Notes: generated by a model not told the origin, from the letters alone. DNA of 64,000 nt from Brachyspira sp. SAP_772 (GCF_009755885.1 NZ_VYIX01000001.1:1-64000); one strand, 5' to 3'. Numbered from the stretch's first letter, positions 25,487 through 35,805 are shown. Program-made: numbers and translations.

Positions 25487-27910
25487 TTATGAACGCAACT
25501 CTATACTAAATCTTGTTTTAAGCATTTCAAGTAAAGAGCTCTCTACAGCATTAATATCTTCTTCCCTTAAAGTTTTGTTAGGGTCATAATAAGTTATAGA
25601 TATTGCTATAGATTGTTTGCCTTCTTTTACCTGCTCTCCAACATATCTGTCTACTACATCAACATTTTGTATAATATCATTAAACTTAGAAATAGATTTT
25701 ATTACTTTACTAAACTCAATGTTTCTATCGCAGACTAATGCTAAATCTCTAAATACAGCAGGATATTTGCCTATATCTTTTAATTGCTGTTTTTTTACTC
25801 TTTTTTTAATAAGCTCAACGGCATATCTTATATTAATATCAGTAAAATAAACTTCAGTGTTAATATCGAATAGAGATAATATTTTAGGGTGAATTCTGCC
25901 AATAATACCTATTTTTTCACCAAATATCACTATATCAGCAGACATAGTAGGTATAAACCAATCATGTTCCTTAGGTATTAAGTTGTAATCAGTACTTTTT
26001 AAATCTCTTATAAGAAGCTCTTCTACAACACCGCTCATATCAAAGAAGTCATAAGCTCTTGATTCTTTATTCCATAATTTTTCTTGATAAAGCCCAAACA
26101 TTACAGCAGATAAATGCTTCTCTTCTACAAACTTATCATTTTCTTTGTAGAATATGTTTCCAACTTCAAACAAAGCACCATTTTTATGTCTGTGATTTTG
26201 ATTGTATGCAATGCTATTAAGAAGTGAAACTAATGTAGTAGGTCTTAAAACGTCCATTTCGCTTGTTAGAGGGTTTACAACTCTAATAAGATCTTCATCT
26301 TTAAAACCTATATTCTTAAACATTTTACTGTCACCAAGAGAATACTGCTTAGTTTCATAAAGCCCGTAAGAAGCCATTCTATGTTTAACAAAACTTATAT
26401 CAGCATAATCTGTTTTAATAGGGTTGCATTTAATATGAGGTACATTAGAATCAAGGTTGTTATATCCATAAACACGAGCTATCTCTTCTATAAGGTCTTC
26501 TGCTATTGTAAGATCATGTCTATAAAAAGGAATGTCTACTTTCAAATTGTTTTCACCCAAAGCAGATGCATTAAAGCCATATCTCTTAAATATAGAAGAT
26601 ATTTGCATTTTACTCATATCAAGACCTAAATATCTTTTTACAAGTCCGCAGTCAAATACTATTCTTGTAGCTTCAAATTGTTTTACATTTACTTCTTTAG
26701 CTCTTGATGCTATTTTAGAATTATTATCTAACGTCACTATTAAATCAACCGCTCTGTTTAATGCTGCTAAAGTGAGAGTATGATCAATTTCTCTTTCAAA
26801 TCTATATGAAGCATCAGTTTTTGTATTAATGGCTATAGTGGATTTTTTTACAGCTATATGGTCAAAATATGCACTTTCTATTAATATATTTTTAGTAGTA
26901 TCTTCTATTTTAGTGCCATCTCCTCCCATAACACCAGCTACACCTATAGGCTTTTCACTATCAGCAATAACCAAAACTTCATCTGTAAGGTCTACTTCTC
27001 TGCCGTCTAAAAGTTTAACTTTCTCACCAGTTTTAGCATTTCTTACTATAATTTTTCCGTCTTTTACCTTATCAAAGTCATAAGCGTGAAGAGGCTGACC
27101 ATATTCGAGCATAACATAATTTGTAATATCTACTATATTGTTTATAGGATTAATACCGCATTTTTTAAGTCTGTTTTGCATCCAATCTGGAGAAGGTCCA
27201 ACTGTTATATTGTTTATAAGTCTTCCAACATATTTATAGCAAGAGTTTTGATTTTCTACTGTAATATCAATGTTTCCGCCTGTAGCTTCATAAGTATTTA
27301 CAGAAGGTATGCTTACTCTTTTATTTAATACTAAAGCACATTCACGGGCAAAACCTATAATACTAACCAAATCTCCTCTATTTGCTGTAACTTCTACATT
27401 AAATATATGATCTGTAGAACCTACGATTGTTGAAAGTGAGTTGCCTAAAATACTGTCTTTGTCTTCTATGTTTAATTTCTCTATATGGTCATCTAATATC
27501 CAAATACCGTAAACGCCTTCAACTTCTTCGTATCCTAACTCTGTTCTAGAGCAAAGCATTCCATTACTTTCAAAACCTCTTATAGAAGCTTTTTTTATAG
27601 TAAGTCCATTAGGAAGTTTAGCTCCTATCATAGCTACAGGAACATATATATTTTCTTTCACATTAGGAGCACCGCATACTATAGAAAGCACATCATCACC
27701 TACATTAACTTTACATACGCTTAATTTATCAGCATCGGGATGTTTATGTACAGTTAGAACTTTACCAATTATAACGCCCGGTATATCACCGCCTGTAGTC
27801 TCTATAGAAGAAATCTCACTTCCAGAGAGAGTGATGTTTCTAGCAATCTCCTCTACATCTAAACCATCTAAATTAACAAATTCTTTTAACCAACTCAAAG
27901 GAATTCTCAT
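25487..27910 (-). CDS. pheT: Phenylalanyl-tRNA synthetase beta subunit
   Basis: An 807-residue subunit of the bacterial (alpha-beta)2 enzyme that charges tRNA-Phe. An N-terminal tRNA-binding (OB-fold) domain spans about 39-150, with VHKHPDADKLSVCKVNVG. The B3/B4 editing domain and B5 domain follow (about 210-475), then the catalytic-like core, and a ferredoxin-like anticodon-binding domain closes the protein (FPAVFRDLALVCD near 711). Length is normal. It lies 25 bp downstream of pheS on the minus strand. Confidence 0.96.
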   Translation of the reverse strand: MRIPLSWLKEFVNLDGLDVEEIARNITLSGSEISSIETTGGDIPGVIIGKVLTVHKHPDADKLSVCKVNVGDDVLSIVCGAPNVKENIYVPVAMIGAKLPNGLTIKKASIRGFESNGMLCSRTELGYEEVEGVYGIWILDDHIEKLNIEDKDSILGNSLSTIVGSTDHIFNVEVTANRGDLVSIIGFARECALVLNKRVSIPSVNTYEATGGNIDITVENQNSCYKYVGRLINNITVGPSPDWMQNRLKKCGINPINNIVDITNYVMLEYGQPLHAYDFDKVKDGKIIVRNAKTGEKVKLLDGREVDLTDEVLVIADSEKPIGVAGVMGGDGTKIEDTTKNILIESAYFDHIAVKKSTIAINTKTDASYRFEREIDHTLTLAALNRAVDLIVTLDNNSKIASRAKEVNVKQFEATRIVFDCGLVKRYLGLDMSKMQISSIFKRYGFNASALGENNLKVDIPFYRHDLTIAEDLIEEIARVYGYNNLDSNVPHIKCNPIKTDYADISFVKHRMASYGLYETKQYSLGDSKMFKNIGFKDEDLIRVVNPLTSEMDVLRPTTLVSLLNSIAYNQNHRHKNGALFEVGNIFYKENDKFVEEKHLSAVMFGLYQEKLWNKESRAYDFFDMSGVVEELLIRDLKSTDYNLIPKEHDWFIPTMSADIVIFGEKIGIIGRIHPKILSLFDINTEVYFTDINIRYAVELIKKRVKKQQLKDIGKYPAVFRDLALVCDRNIEFSKVIKSISKFNDIIQNVDVVDRYVGEQVKEGKQSIAISITYYDPNKTLREEDINAVESSLLEMLKTRFSIELRS

Positions 27911-27935
27911 AATTATAATAACCTCAACTAATAAT

Positions 27936-28958
27936 TTACCATTGTTTTAAGAAATCTATATCATTATCATAAAACATTCTAATGTCTGTAATGCCATATT
28001 TAATCATAGCAACTCTTTCAATACCCATACCAAAAGCAAAACCAGTATATTTGTTAGCATCATAACCAACATGCTTAAATACATTAGGGTGAATCATACC
28101 AGCTCCCATAAGCTCAAGCCAGCCCTCTCCTCCGCAAGTTTTACATCCCTTACCGCCACATATAACACATGTAGCACTTAAATCAGCACCCGGCTCTACA
28201 AAAGGAAAGAAATCAGGTCTTAATCTAATTTGAGTCTTATCTCCAAACATCTTCTTACAGAATAATTCTAATATTCCTTTCAAATCATTAAAACTTACAT
28301 TTTTATCAACTAAAAGTCCCTCTACTTGATGAAATATAGGAGAGTGTTTTGAATCTATAGCATCTCTTCTAGCACATTTACCGGGTGAAACAACTGCTAT
28401 AGGAGGCTCTGTTTCCATCATGGTTCTTATTTGCATGCCAGAAGTATGAGTTCTTAATACATACTCTTTTGATACAAAAAATGAATCATGACTGTCTCTT
28501 GCAGGGTGATAAGATGGTATGTTTAAAGCTTCAAAATTGTGAAAATCGTCTTCTATTTCATTGCCTTCTACAACTCTAAAGCCTATTTCTGTTAATATTC
28601 CTACAATTTCTTCTTCTACTTTAGTGAGTAAATTAACACTTGCTGCCTTTGGTCTTCTTCCGGGCATTGTTATATCTATTTTATTTCTTTCTAAAGATTC
28701 TAAAAATTCTTTGTCTGCTAATAATGTTTTCTTTTCTGTTAATGTGTTTTCACAATAAGATTTAAGTTCATTTATCTTTTTACCGAATTCTTTTTTCTCT
28801 TCAATACTTTCTATAGAAGACATGTTCTTTAGAAGTTCTGTAATTTTACCTTTACGCCCTAAAAAATTAATCCTTATCTCGTCTATTTCTATTTGGTTTT
28901 TTGCATTTGATATATTTTGCTCAAAAAGTTCTCGAATTGAATCTAAATTATCCATCAT
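27936..28958 (-). CDS. pheS: Phenylalanyl-tRNA synthetase alpha subunit
   Basis: A 340-residue catalytic subunit. It has the N-terminal coiled-coil arm (about 1-90) and the class II core, with motif 2 around FHQVEGLLVD (about 210-219), a FFPFVEPGADLSATC stretch and motif 3 GFAFGMGIERVAMIKYGI (about 307-324). A Cys-rich loop (CVICGGKGCKTCGGEGW) near 263-280 could bind a metal, as in some bacterial PheS proteins. The start is ATG with AGGA upstream; a second ATG one codon later is equally possible. It is the first gene of the operon with pheT and the phosphoribosyltransferase. Confidence 0.96.
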   Translation of the reverse strand: MMDNLDSIRELFEQNISNAKNQIEIDEIRINFLGRKGKITELLKNMSSIESIEEKKEFGKKINELKSYCENTLTEKKTLLADKEFLESLERNKIDITMPGRRPKAASVNLLTKVEEEIVGILTEIGFRVVEGNEIEDDFHNFEALNIPSYHPARDSHDSFFVSKEYVLRTHTSGMQIRTMMETEPPIAVVSPGKCARRDAIDSKHSPIFHQVEGLLVDKNVSFNDLKGILELFCKKMFGDKTQIRLRPDFFPFVEPGADLSATCVICGGKGCKTCGGEGWLELMGAGMIHPNVFKHVGYDANKYTGFAFGMGIERVAMIKYGITDIRMFYDNDIDFLKQW

Positions 28959-29141
28959 ACCAATCCTAACTAAAAATAAAATTATAGTTTGCTATTATAA
29001 TACATATAAAAATATTTTCAAGGAAAAAATTAATATATAAATAAGAAATAAGATGTTTTTTATATCATTTAAAATAATTTCACTATTTACTTATAATATA
29101 TAATATATTAAAATAAGATAATATGTTAGGATATTATTTAT

Positions 29142-30887
29142 ATGAAAAAAAATATTTTGAATGATATATTTAGTAACAAAAAGAAGTCTATACTTCAATC
29201 ATTAGATGAAATTTTAAGAAGGCTTTCAAATTTAATTGCAATAGCAGGCTCTATATTTGCAATATTTGTTCTTTTGATGCAAGTAAGGCAGATTACAGTT
29301 TATAATTTTTATATATATCATTATGATAAAATAATAAATATCATCACAGTTTGTTTTATTATTATTTTGATAGACCAAATAAGAATAGCACCGAGGAAGT
29401 TATATATAATAGTTCCTATAATACAGATTATAGGGCTTTTGCTTCTTAATTTCTTCAGCAGAAAATATTATGGTATATATGCAAATAGAATTATATGGAC
29501 TATAGCGGGTTCTATACTGTTTTTTTTAATAATAGTAATAAATTGGCTTAGATTATCCTATTCAAAGTTTACTCTCTATCAGATGATTATAGCGTCTTTT
29601 ATTTTTATAATTACATTAGGGGCACTGCTTTTATATTTACCATTGAGCACAACCAGCGGAAGGCTTCCTTTTATTGATGCTTTATTTACTGCTACTAGTG
29701 CCGTTTGCGTCACGGGGTTAAGTGTAATAGATATTTCTAGAGAGTTTACTTTTTTTGGGCAGATTGTTGTATTAATATTAATACAGATTGGCGGGCTTGG
29801 AATAATGTCCATATCTGCAATAGTAATTTTATTTTCTATTAACAAAGGAAGCGTGCAAGACAGAATAAGAACGCTTGAAATGTTTAACACAAAAAATAAA
29901 GATATTATACGCTCTACTGTAAAGGCTATATTCTTGGCTACTTTTTTAGTTGAGTTAATTGGGGCAATATTGCTTTTTACTGTTATGGATAATAATAGAA
30001 TAGGGGAGAGGATATTTTATTCTTTGTTTCACTCTATAAGTGCATTTTGTAATGCCGGATTTGCTTTATATACCGACAGTCTTCACAGGTTTTCTGATAA
30101 TGCTCTTTTGACTATTACTGTGAGTTTCTTAATAGTGCTTGGAGGAATAGGTTATCCTGTATTTGTAAGCATATACACTGCTATTATTAGCAAGATTAAA
30201 GGTAAAAGATATGTTATGGATGTGCAGACAATAATTATTTTGTTTACAAGTGCTTTTCTTTTGTTATTTGGAACTTTATTTATATTTTTCAATGAATATT
30301 CTAATGCTTTAGAGGGTATGCCTTTAAAAGAAAAGATTTTAGCTTCAATATTTCAAAGTGTAAGTACCAGAACAGCTGGTTTTGAGACTATTGCTTATAA
30401 TTCTATGAATAGCGTTACGATTGGCGTTGTAATATTTCTTATGTTTATAGGTGCTTCTCCAAGCAGTACAGGCGGAGGAGTTAAGACTACTACTTTTTTT
30501 GTATTTATAGCTTCAATTATTAGGGCTATTACAAACAGGCCTTTTATTATTGTAAAGGGAAGAAAGATTAAAGATGATGCTATTAATAAATCTATTGCCA
30601 TATTTACTTTAGCTATGGCTATATCTGTTTTTGGTGCATTGCTTATATTTTATATTGACGGGCATAAAGCTATGATGCCAGTAATATTTGAAACTGTTTC
30701 TGCTATATCTACAGTTGGGCTTTCACTTGGTATTACTGCTGGGCTTTCTGTGTGGAGCAAAATTATAGTGATAGCATTAATGTTTATTGGACGTGTGGGA
30801 TATTTAACATTATTTATGAGTATTGGTTCAGTGGACAGCAGATACGGTTTAATAGATTTGCCTACTGCGGAAGTTAATATTGGTTAA
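29142..30887 (+). CDS. TrkH/KtrB-family potassium transporter subunit
   Basis: A 581-residue membrane protein of the superfamily of potassium transporters. Four selectivity-filter-like pore loops are visible: TSAVCVTGLSV (about 185-195), ISAFCNAGFAL, SVSTRTAGFET and SAISTVGLSLG, each with the conserved Gly. Four to five extra N-terminal membrane segments precede the first pore repeat, so it is longer than classical KtrB (about 450). It would import K+ using an ion gradient together with a regulatory TrkA/KtrA subunit, which is not encoded next to it. A TAGGAT ribosome site precedes the ATG. Confidence 0.9.
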   Translation: MKKNILNDIFSNKKKSILQSLDEILRRLSNLIAIAGSIFAIFVLLMQVRQITVYNFYIYHYDKIINIITVCFIIILIDQIRIAPRKLYIIVPIIQIIGLLLLNFFSRKYYGIYANRIIWTIAGSILFFLIIVINWLRLSYSKFTLYQMIIASFIFIITLGALLLYLPLSTTSGRLPFIDALFTATSAVCVTGLSVIDISREFTFFGQIVVLILIQIGGLGIMSISAIVILFSINKGSVQDRIRTLEMFNTKNKDIIRSTVKAIFLATFLVELIGAILLFTVMDNNRIGERIFYSLFHSISAFCNAGFALYTDSLHRFSDNALLTITVSFLIVLGGIGYPVFVSIYTAIISKIKGKRYVMDVQTIIILFTSAFLLLFGTLFIFFNEYSNALEGMPLKEKILASIFQSVSTRTAGFETIAYNSMNSVTIGVVIFLMFIGASPSSTGGGVKTTTFFVFIASIIRAITNRPFIIVKGRKIKDDAINKSIAIFTLAMAISVFGALLIFYIDGHKAMMPVIFETVSAISTVGLSLGITAGLSVWSKIIVIALMFIGRVGYLTLFMSIGSVDSRYGLIDLPTAEVNIG

Positions 30888-30945
30888 TTTATATTTAAAT
30901 TGCTATATTTTATAAATTTCTATATTATTTTTATGAATGTAATAT

Positions 30946-31160
30946 CAACTTTTTTGTCGCTCAAAAAAGTTGCAAAAAACGCAAATATTTAACCTTATAT
31001 TTTAGTAATATATATAAATGAATGTAAGATAATATCTATATTTTGTTTATACATAAGGATTTATAAAATGCAGCCTTTTTGGTTCTTTGCGGCAGCAAAA
31101 GAACTGGGGGTGTGTACCCTCCGGGCACGCTTCGCAGGGGGCAAAGCCACCACAAATAAA
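30946..31160 (-). repeat. Composite intergenic repeat A-B, minus orientation
   Basis: Reading on the minus strand, module A (31160-31069: GGGG/CCCC-rich start, AGTTCTTTTG, then CAAAGAACC and GGCTGCA) is followed by an AT-rich spacer and a decayed module B (30990-30946). Module B keeps a perfect 11-bp hairpin (CAACTTTTTTG with CAAAAAAGTTG). The spacer shares CAAAATATAGATATTAT with the copy at 59.8 kb. The element fills nearly all of the 296-bp gap between the potassium transporter and thpR genes. Confidence 0.75.
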
Positions 31161-31183
31161 AAAATTAAAAATATTTAGTATAT

Positions 31184-31714
31184 TCAAAACGTTACTTTGA
31201 ATATTTCTCTGTAATTAACAAAGTCGCTTTCATAAAGTGTGATAGAGTTCGCTAAATAACTGCTCTTTTCAAAACTAATATTATTTACTATCTCTTTTAA
31301 TTTATCATTATCATAAACCTTTTTTACTCTTGCTAATGTGAAATGCGATTTAAAATCTTTTTTGTCATATTTTATATTAATATTATCTCTTAAATGCTTT
31401 ACATACTCATCTAATTCTTTGCAATTTGCTTTTACAAACAAAACATTTATATCATTAAACTTATTTGTGAAATATGATAGTTTTTCAAACAATATATTAA
31501 AAGGCTTTATTATATTGCTTGTCTTTTCTAATGATGATTTTATTTTTTCTATATCGCTTTCTTTTATATTTTCAAAAAAAACTAATGTGATATGCATTTT
31601 GTTTTTATTTACAAATTTTACTTCTGCTATATTATCATCTATCTTTTTTAGTAAAAGATTATGGTATTTATTTTTTATATTTTCATCAATATTTAATGCT
31701 AAGAACGCTCTCAT
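31184..31714 (-). CDS. thpR: RNA 2',3'-cyclic phosphodiesterase (2'-5' RNA ligase family)
   Basis: A 176-residue member of the 2H phosphoesterase superfamily. The two catalytic His-x-Thr motifs are HIT (41-43) and HFT (124-126), in the usual halves of the fold. Members of the ThpR/LigT group open 2',3'-cyclic phosphates on RNA and can join 2'-5' RNA ends in vitro. It lies 16 bp downstream of an Ogg2-type glycosylase gene and is probably co-transcribed with it. There is no clear ribosome site before its ATG, which suggests coupled translation. Confidence 0.87.
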   Translation of the reverse strand: MRAFLALNIDENIKNKYHNLLLKKIDDNIAEVKFVNKNKMHITLVFFENIKESDIEKIKSSLEKTSNIIKPFNILFEKLSYFTNKFNDINVLFVKANCKELDEYVKHLRDNINIKYDKKDFKSHFTLARVKKVYDNDKLKEIVNNISFEKSSYLANSITLYESDFVNYREIFKVTF

Positions 31715-31730
31715 AAATCAGTAAATAATA

Positions 31731-32408
31731 TTATTTAAATATATCGTTAGTGGCATCATACCAAAATACGAAATCCAAATATTCCATTGGTATTTTTTCT
31801 TTTTTTGAGTACTCTACTAAATTCGCTTCACAGCTCATATAATTATTTTTAGTTAAGCTTGTTTTTGGCGTCATAGATTCTGGAAGTATATCTAATTTGC
31901 TCATTACCCTCATTATGTGCCTGTCAAGTATAGCAATCTTTTGACCAAAACCAATATTCCTTAAAAAATGGCTAGCCTCTTTAAGCCCATAGCCTTTAAC
32001 TTCTTTTGCTAATTCATTTCTCAAACTCACAATAGAATCGTTTTTTATAGCATCATCAATTCTCTCTCTCAATATAAATTTCTCTTTTGGAAAATATAAC
32101 TTCCTAGCAAGAACTATATTTCTAGCTTTCATGTTGTGAAAACGTACATGCTTTATTAATATATTAGCAATACTCTCTTCAGAACCCTTAAAAAGTAAAT
32201 TATGATTATAAAGGTCTATTATAGCAGCAGCTCCGCTTCTTGCTTTTGTCTGAGGAGTGCATATACAAAAGGCTAATTCAGCAAATAACCTTTTATCATT
32301 TTCTCTCTTATAAACTCTCTCGAAATATTCAAGTCTTCTTTTCATTCTCTCATGAAGTATTTTATCTTTGTATATACCCATTAGATGTTTAGCGTATTCT
32401 TTATCCAT
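31731..32408 (-). CDS. 8-oxoguanine DNA glycosylase/AP lyase, Ogg2 type
   Basis: A 225-residue helix-hairpin-helix glycosylase of the Ogg2 family, best known from archaea and Thermotoga. The hairpin and catalytic block read VKGYGLKEASHFLRNIG, with the Schiff-base lysine at about 143, and AILDRHI holds the catalytic Asp at about 162. The protein ends in Lys, and in archaeal Ogg2 enzymes the C-terminal lysine contacts the oxidised base. It would remove 8-oxoguanine and nick the abasic site. It is the first gene of a pair with thpR. Confidence 0.86.
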   Translation of the reverse strand: MDKEYAKHLMGIYKDKILHERMKRRLEYFERVYKRENDKRLFAELAFCICTPQTKARSGAAAIIDLYNHNLLFKGSEESIANILIKHVRFHNMKARNIVLARKLYFPKEKFILRERIDDAIKNDSIVSLRNELAKEVKGYGLKEASHFLRNIGFGQKIAILDRHIMRVMSKLDILPESMTPKTSLTKNNYMSCEANLVEYSKKEKIPMEYLDFVFWYDATNDIFK

Positions 32409-32552
32409 TCTTTAAGCCTTTATTTTATAAAATTACAAAAATTATGCTCATTATAATACTACCATAATAATTAAATTTCAATTCTTGATTAATTAATATA
32501 TATAATCTATAATACAAAAAATAATATATATACTTCAGAGAAAATAAAAATT

Positions 32553-33608
32553 ATGCCAAAATTATTAATAGCTTCAGATTTGCATTTAAGCGTTTCAGAG
32601 AGAGAATATTCTTTTAATGTGCTTAGAGAAATAATAGAAATATCAAAAGATTATGATGCTTTAGTTTTGCTTGGGGATACTTTTGATACATTTGAAGATT
32701 TGAAAGAGCTTAAAGAAGAGTTTATAAATATAATAGAGGAAAACAAAATATATCTTCTTAAAGGTAACCATGAAAACTTAAAATCTAAAGGAATTAGCCT
32801 AAGCCAATTAAATTTCCCAAACAATATTACAGTATTAGAAGAGATAAGTACTTTTAGTATAGATGATTTGGATATAATTGCATTGCCTTATAATGATAAA
32901 TATTCAGTAAACAATGAGTTTTTAGAGTTGGTTGATAGTCTTAAAAATGAAAAGAGAATACTTTTAGCACATGGTATAGTAGAGGGTACTTTATGGGCTA
33001 TAGAAGAAAATGAGGATTCTGCAAGTATCCCTATTGATATAATAAAAAAGTCTAATGTTGATTTAGCAATAGTAGGGCATATTCATAAACAGATGGATAC
33101 AAGAATAGAAAATATTGAAATAGTTTATCCGGGTTCTTCGAGAGTTTGGAGAAGAAGCAAGGCAGAAATTGGTGTTAGAAGATGTTTGGGCTTAGAGATA
33201 AAAAATAATAAAATAAAAAAAGAGTATATTAGTATAGAATCTGCTGGAGAGTATAGAGTTTATGAATGTAATAGTTACGATATTGAAACAAAGATAGATA
33301 GTTTATCTGTTAATTGGAAAAAAAATGATATTATAAACATTAATATTTATGGCATTATAGAAGATGAAAATGAACTTGAAAAAACTAAAAAATCTATAAT
33401 AAATAAATATTCAAAAAATGTAAGAGATATTAATTTAAAAAACAGTCAATTATATTTTTTGGAGAATGCCTACAATGAAAGAATAATTAAAGAGTTTTTG
33501 GATGTTGTAAATAGTTATGAGTTTGATATTAACAATAAAGATAATTTAGAAATATTAGAGCTTGCTAAACGTTTGGGTATAGAGAAAATATATAATGCTT
33601 TACAATAA
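32553..33608 (+). CDS. SbcD/YhaO-like metallophosphoesterase
   Basis: A 351-residue calcineurin-like phosphoesterase. The metal motifs run in order: ASDLHL (about 6-11), LGDTFD, LKGNHEN, LAHGIVEG and VGHIHKQMD (about 174-182), which is the layout of the DNA nuclease half of SbcCD/Mre11-Rad50. The C-terminal part (about 210-351) is helical and probably binds the partner ATPase. It is 19 bp upstream of the YhaN-like ATPase gene, so the two should form a nuclease-ATPase complex for DNA end processing. Confidence 0.86.
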   Translation: MPKLLIASDLHLSVSEREYSFNVLREIIEISKDYDALVLLGDTFDTFEDLKELKEEFINIIEENKIYLLKGNHENLKSKGISLSQLNFPNNITVLEEISTFSIDDLDIIALPYNDKYSVNNEFLELVDSLKNEKRILLAHGIVEGTLWAIEENEDSASIPIDIIKKSNVDLAIVGHIHKQMDTRIENIEIVYPGSSRVWRRSKAEIGVRRCLGLEIKNNKIKKEYISIESAGEYRVYECNSYDIETKIDSLSVNWKKNDIININIYGIIEDENELEKTKKSIINKYSKNVRDINLKNSQLYFLENAYNERIIKEFLDVVNSYEFDINNKDNLEILELAKRLGIEKIYNALQ

Positions 33609-33627
33609 AAAATAATGGGTTTTGTTT

Positions 33628-35781
33628 ATGCTTTTGAAACTAAATAATTTTGGAAAGTTTAAAAATAAAAGTTTTGAGATATCAGATTTTATTACTTTAT
33701 TTTATGGGGCAAATGAATCTGGAAAGACTACTATATTTGATTCACTTATGTATTTATTTTCTGAGAATAAAAAGAGTTTAGGTTTTTCAAAGACGATAAA
33801 AAATAGGTACGGTGATGAGATTGATGTAGAGAGTGTGCCTGCAATTGATGATAGCATCAAACTTCACCCAGATTCTTATAATAATTTATACGCTATAAGA
33901 CAAAGCGAAATAATATTTAACATGTCTGATAATAAAAAGGATTCAAAAGAGTGGGAGAGTGAAATAAAGAAAAAATTATTCTCTTCTGACATTGATATAG
34001 GAAAGATGATTTCAGAAATTAGGGCGGAATATAACGGAAGAGCTCAGTCGTCTATTCCATATCAGATTAATTTAATGGAAAATAAAAAAAATAACATAAA
34101 AGAAGAATTAAATATTTTGTATGATAAAATGAGTAATGAAAGCTCTAAAAAAGAAAAGATAAAAGAATTAAATGATAAGCTTAATTTTAATGCTAATCTC
34201 ATGAAAAATAAAATTAAAGAATATGATGAAATATTTAAGACATTTGATTTAAAAAAGAAAGCACAATTAAAAAATTATAAATTGGATTTACTCTCTCTAA
34301 TAAATAATTTTTATAAAAAGAATAATTTTTTAAGTGAAAATAAAATACTTCAAAATGATTATTCTAATGAAATAAAATCTATAACAAATAATATTGATGA
34401 ATTAAAAAATAAAGAGTCTTATTTGAATGGAAAAATAGAGAGCCTTAAAAAAAATATAGAAGAGAGAAAATCTATTGATTATAACAGCATAAAAATAAGA
34501 ATAGAAAATGCAATAAAAAAAATAGATGAGGTAGTAAATAAAAATAAAAAAGTTCCTAAATTTGTTTTTATATTAATTGTAGCATTTATCTCTATTCTTC
34601 TTAGTGTTTATTTTAAGAATGCATTTTGGCTTGTTATAATACTTCCTTCTTTGCCATTCTTGTTTATAAAAGAAAATACAAATACAAAAATTATAAAAGA
34701 TATTTTGGATACTTTGCCAGAATTAGATATAAATAATGATATTAATGATTATAATTATTTGAGAGATTTATTAAATAAAGAATTGGCAAAAATAGAATTA
34801 ATAATTAACAGTAAAGATAATGAAGAGATTGATAAATATTTAGAAGAGTTAGAGTCAGTAAAAAAAAGTTGTGAAGAAGAAAACTCAAAATTAGAAAATC
34901 TATTAAACAAACTCAATGCTAAAAATATAGAGCATTACTATTCTATGAAAAGAGATTATGATGCTTTATATAAAGAGACAAGTGAGCTTTATAATAAACT
35001 TATGCAGGAAGCTAAGAAAAACTCTCTAAAAGATATTAATATGCTCGAGGCTGATTGTAATAGGATTATAAAAGAATTAGAAAGCATAGGCTATGATGAT
35101 TTTAATGAGGCTGAGTTTAGAGGATTAGAAAATCAATTAAAAGGCTTAGAAAAAGAGATTGAGTTAATAAAAGAAAATATAAATAAAATAGAAAAAGAAA
35201 TATCATATACAAGCGGAGAGCTTAATAATTTTGATAATATACATAATACTATAGTTAATCTTGAGAGCGATTTGTCTAAATTAGATGATGAAACTATAAA
35301 TATAAATAAAAGAAAAAAAGCCTTACAGCTTCTTGAAGATATTTTATCCAATATAAATCAGAAAAATGATAATGTGTTTGAATCATTGTCTAATGAGGCT
35401 AAAGTTTTATATAATCATATTACAGGCAAAAATCTTCATGATGACGGAATAACGATGTCAGGTTTTGATAAAAATAAAATAATGGTTTTAGATAAGCAAA
35501 ATGAAAAGAGAAATATTGAGTTTTTATCTTCTGCTACTAGGGACGCCGTTTATATAGCAATGCGTCTTTCAATACTTACAAAAATACACAAGCAAGGCAG
35601 ATTAATTTTACTAGATGACCCTTTTATCACTTTTGACAATAACAGAATATTAGAAGCTCTTAAGTTTATAGTTGAATATTCAAAGGATTATAATATACCT
35701 ATAGTTATTTTTACGAAAGATGTTTTTATAAGAGATGTATTAAAAGAGTTTGAGGCGGTTAATATTCATGAACTTTCTTGA
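33628..35781 (+). CDS. Membrane-anchored SMC/Rad50-like ATPase (YhaN type)
   Basis: A 717-residue protein with the ATPase head split between the ends: Walker A YGANESGKTT (about 26-35) and, near residue 660, Walker B RLILLDDPFITFD. Long coiled coils lie between. In place of a zinc hook the middle holds a hydrophobic hairpin (about 307-350, from VPKFVFILIVAF to LPSLPFLFI) flanked by Lys, as in Bacillus YhaN, which suggests that the apex sits in the membrane. It pairs with the upstream SbcD/YhaO-like nuclease. The ATG at 33628 is preferred to the TTG two codons earlier. It would act on DNA near the membrane; that is inference. Confidence 0.85.
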   Translation: MLLKLNNFGKFKNKSFEISDFITLFYGANESGKTTIFDSLMYLFSENKKSLGFSKTIKNRYGDEIDVESVPAIDDSIKLHPDSYNNLYAIRQSEIIFNMSDNKKDSKEWESEIKKKLFSSDIDIGKMISEIRAEYNGRAQSSIPYQINLMENKKNNIKEELNILYDKMSNESSKKEKIKELNDKLNFNANLMKNKIKEYDEIFKTFDLKKKAQLKNYKLDLLSLINNFYKKNNFLSENKILQNDYSNEIKSITNNIDELKNKESYLNGKIESLKKNIEERKSIDYNSIKIRIENAIKKIDEVVNKNKKVPKFVFILIVAFISILLSVYFKNAFWLVIILPSLPFLFIKENTNTKIIKDILDTLPELDINNDINDYNYLRDLLNKELAKIELIINSKDNEEIDKYLEELESVKKSCEEENSKLENLLNKLNAKNIEHYYSMKRDYDALYKETSELYNKLMQEAKKNSLKDINMLEADCNRIIKELESIGYDDFNEAEFRGLENQLKGLEKEIELIKENINKIEKEISYTSGELNNFDNIHNTIVNLESDLSKLDDETININKRKKALQLLEDILSNINQKNDNVFESLSNEAKVLYNHITGKNLHDDGITMSGFDKNKIMVLDKQNEKRNIEFLSSATRDAVYIAMRLSILTKIHKQGRLILLDDPFITFDNNRILEALKFIVEYSKDYNIPIVIFTKDVFIRDVLKEFEAVNIHELS

Positions 35782-35805
35782 AAGTTATTATGAATTAATT
35801 TAAAA

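Noticed and set aside
30946-31160. Composite repeat considered as an insertion sequence
   Set aside because: No transposase, no simple terminal inverted repeats at the outer ends and no short target duplication were seen; it is kept as an intergenic repeat.
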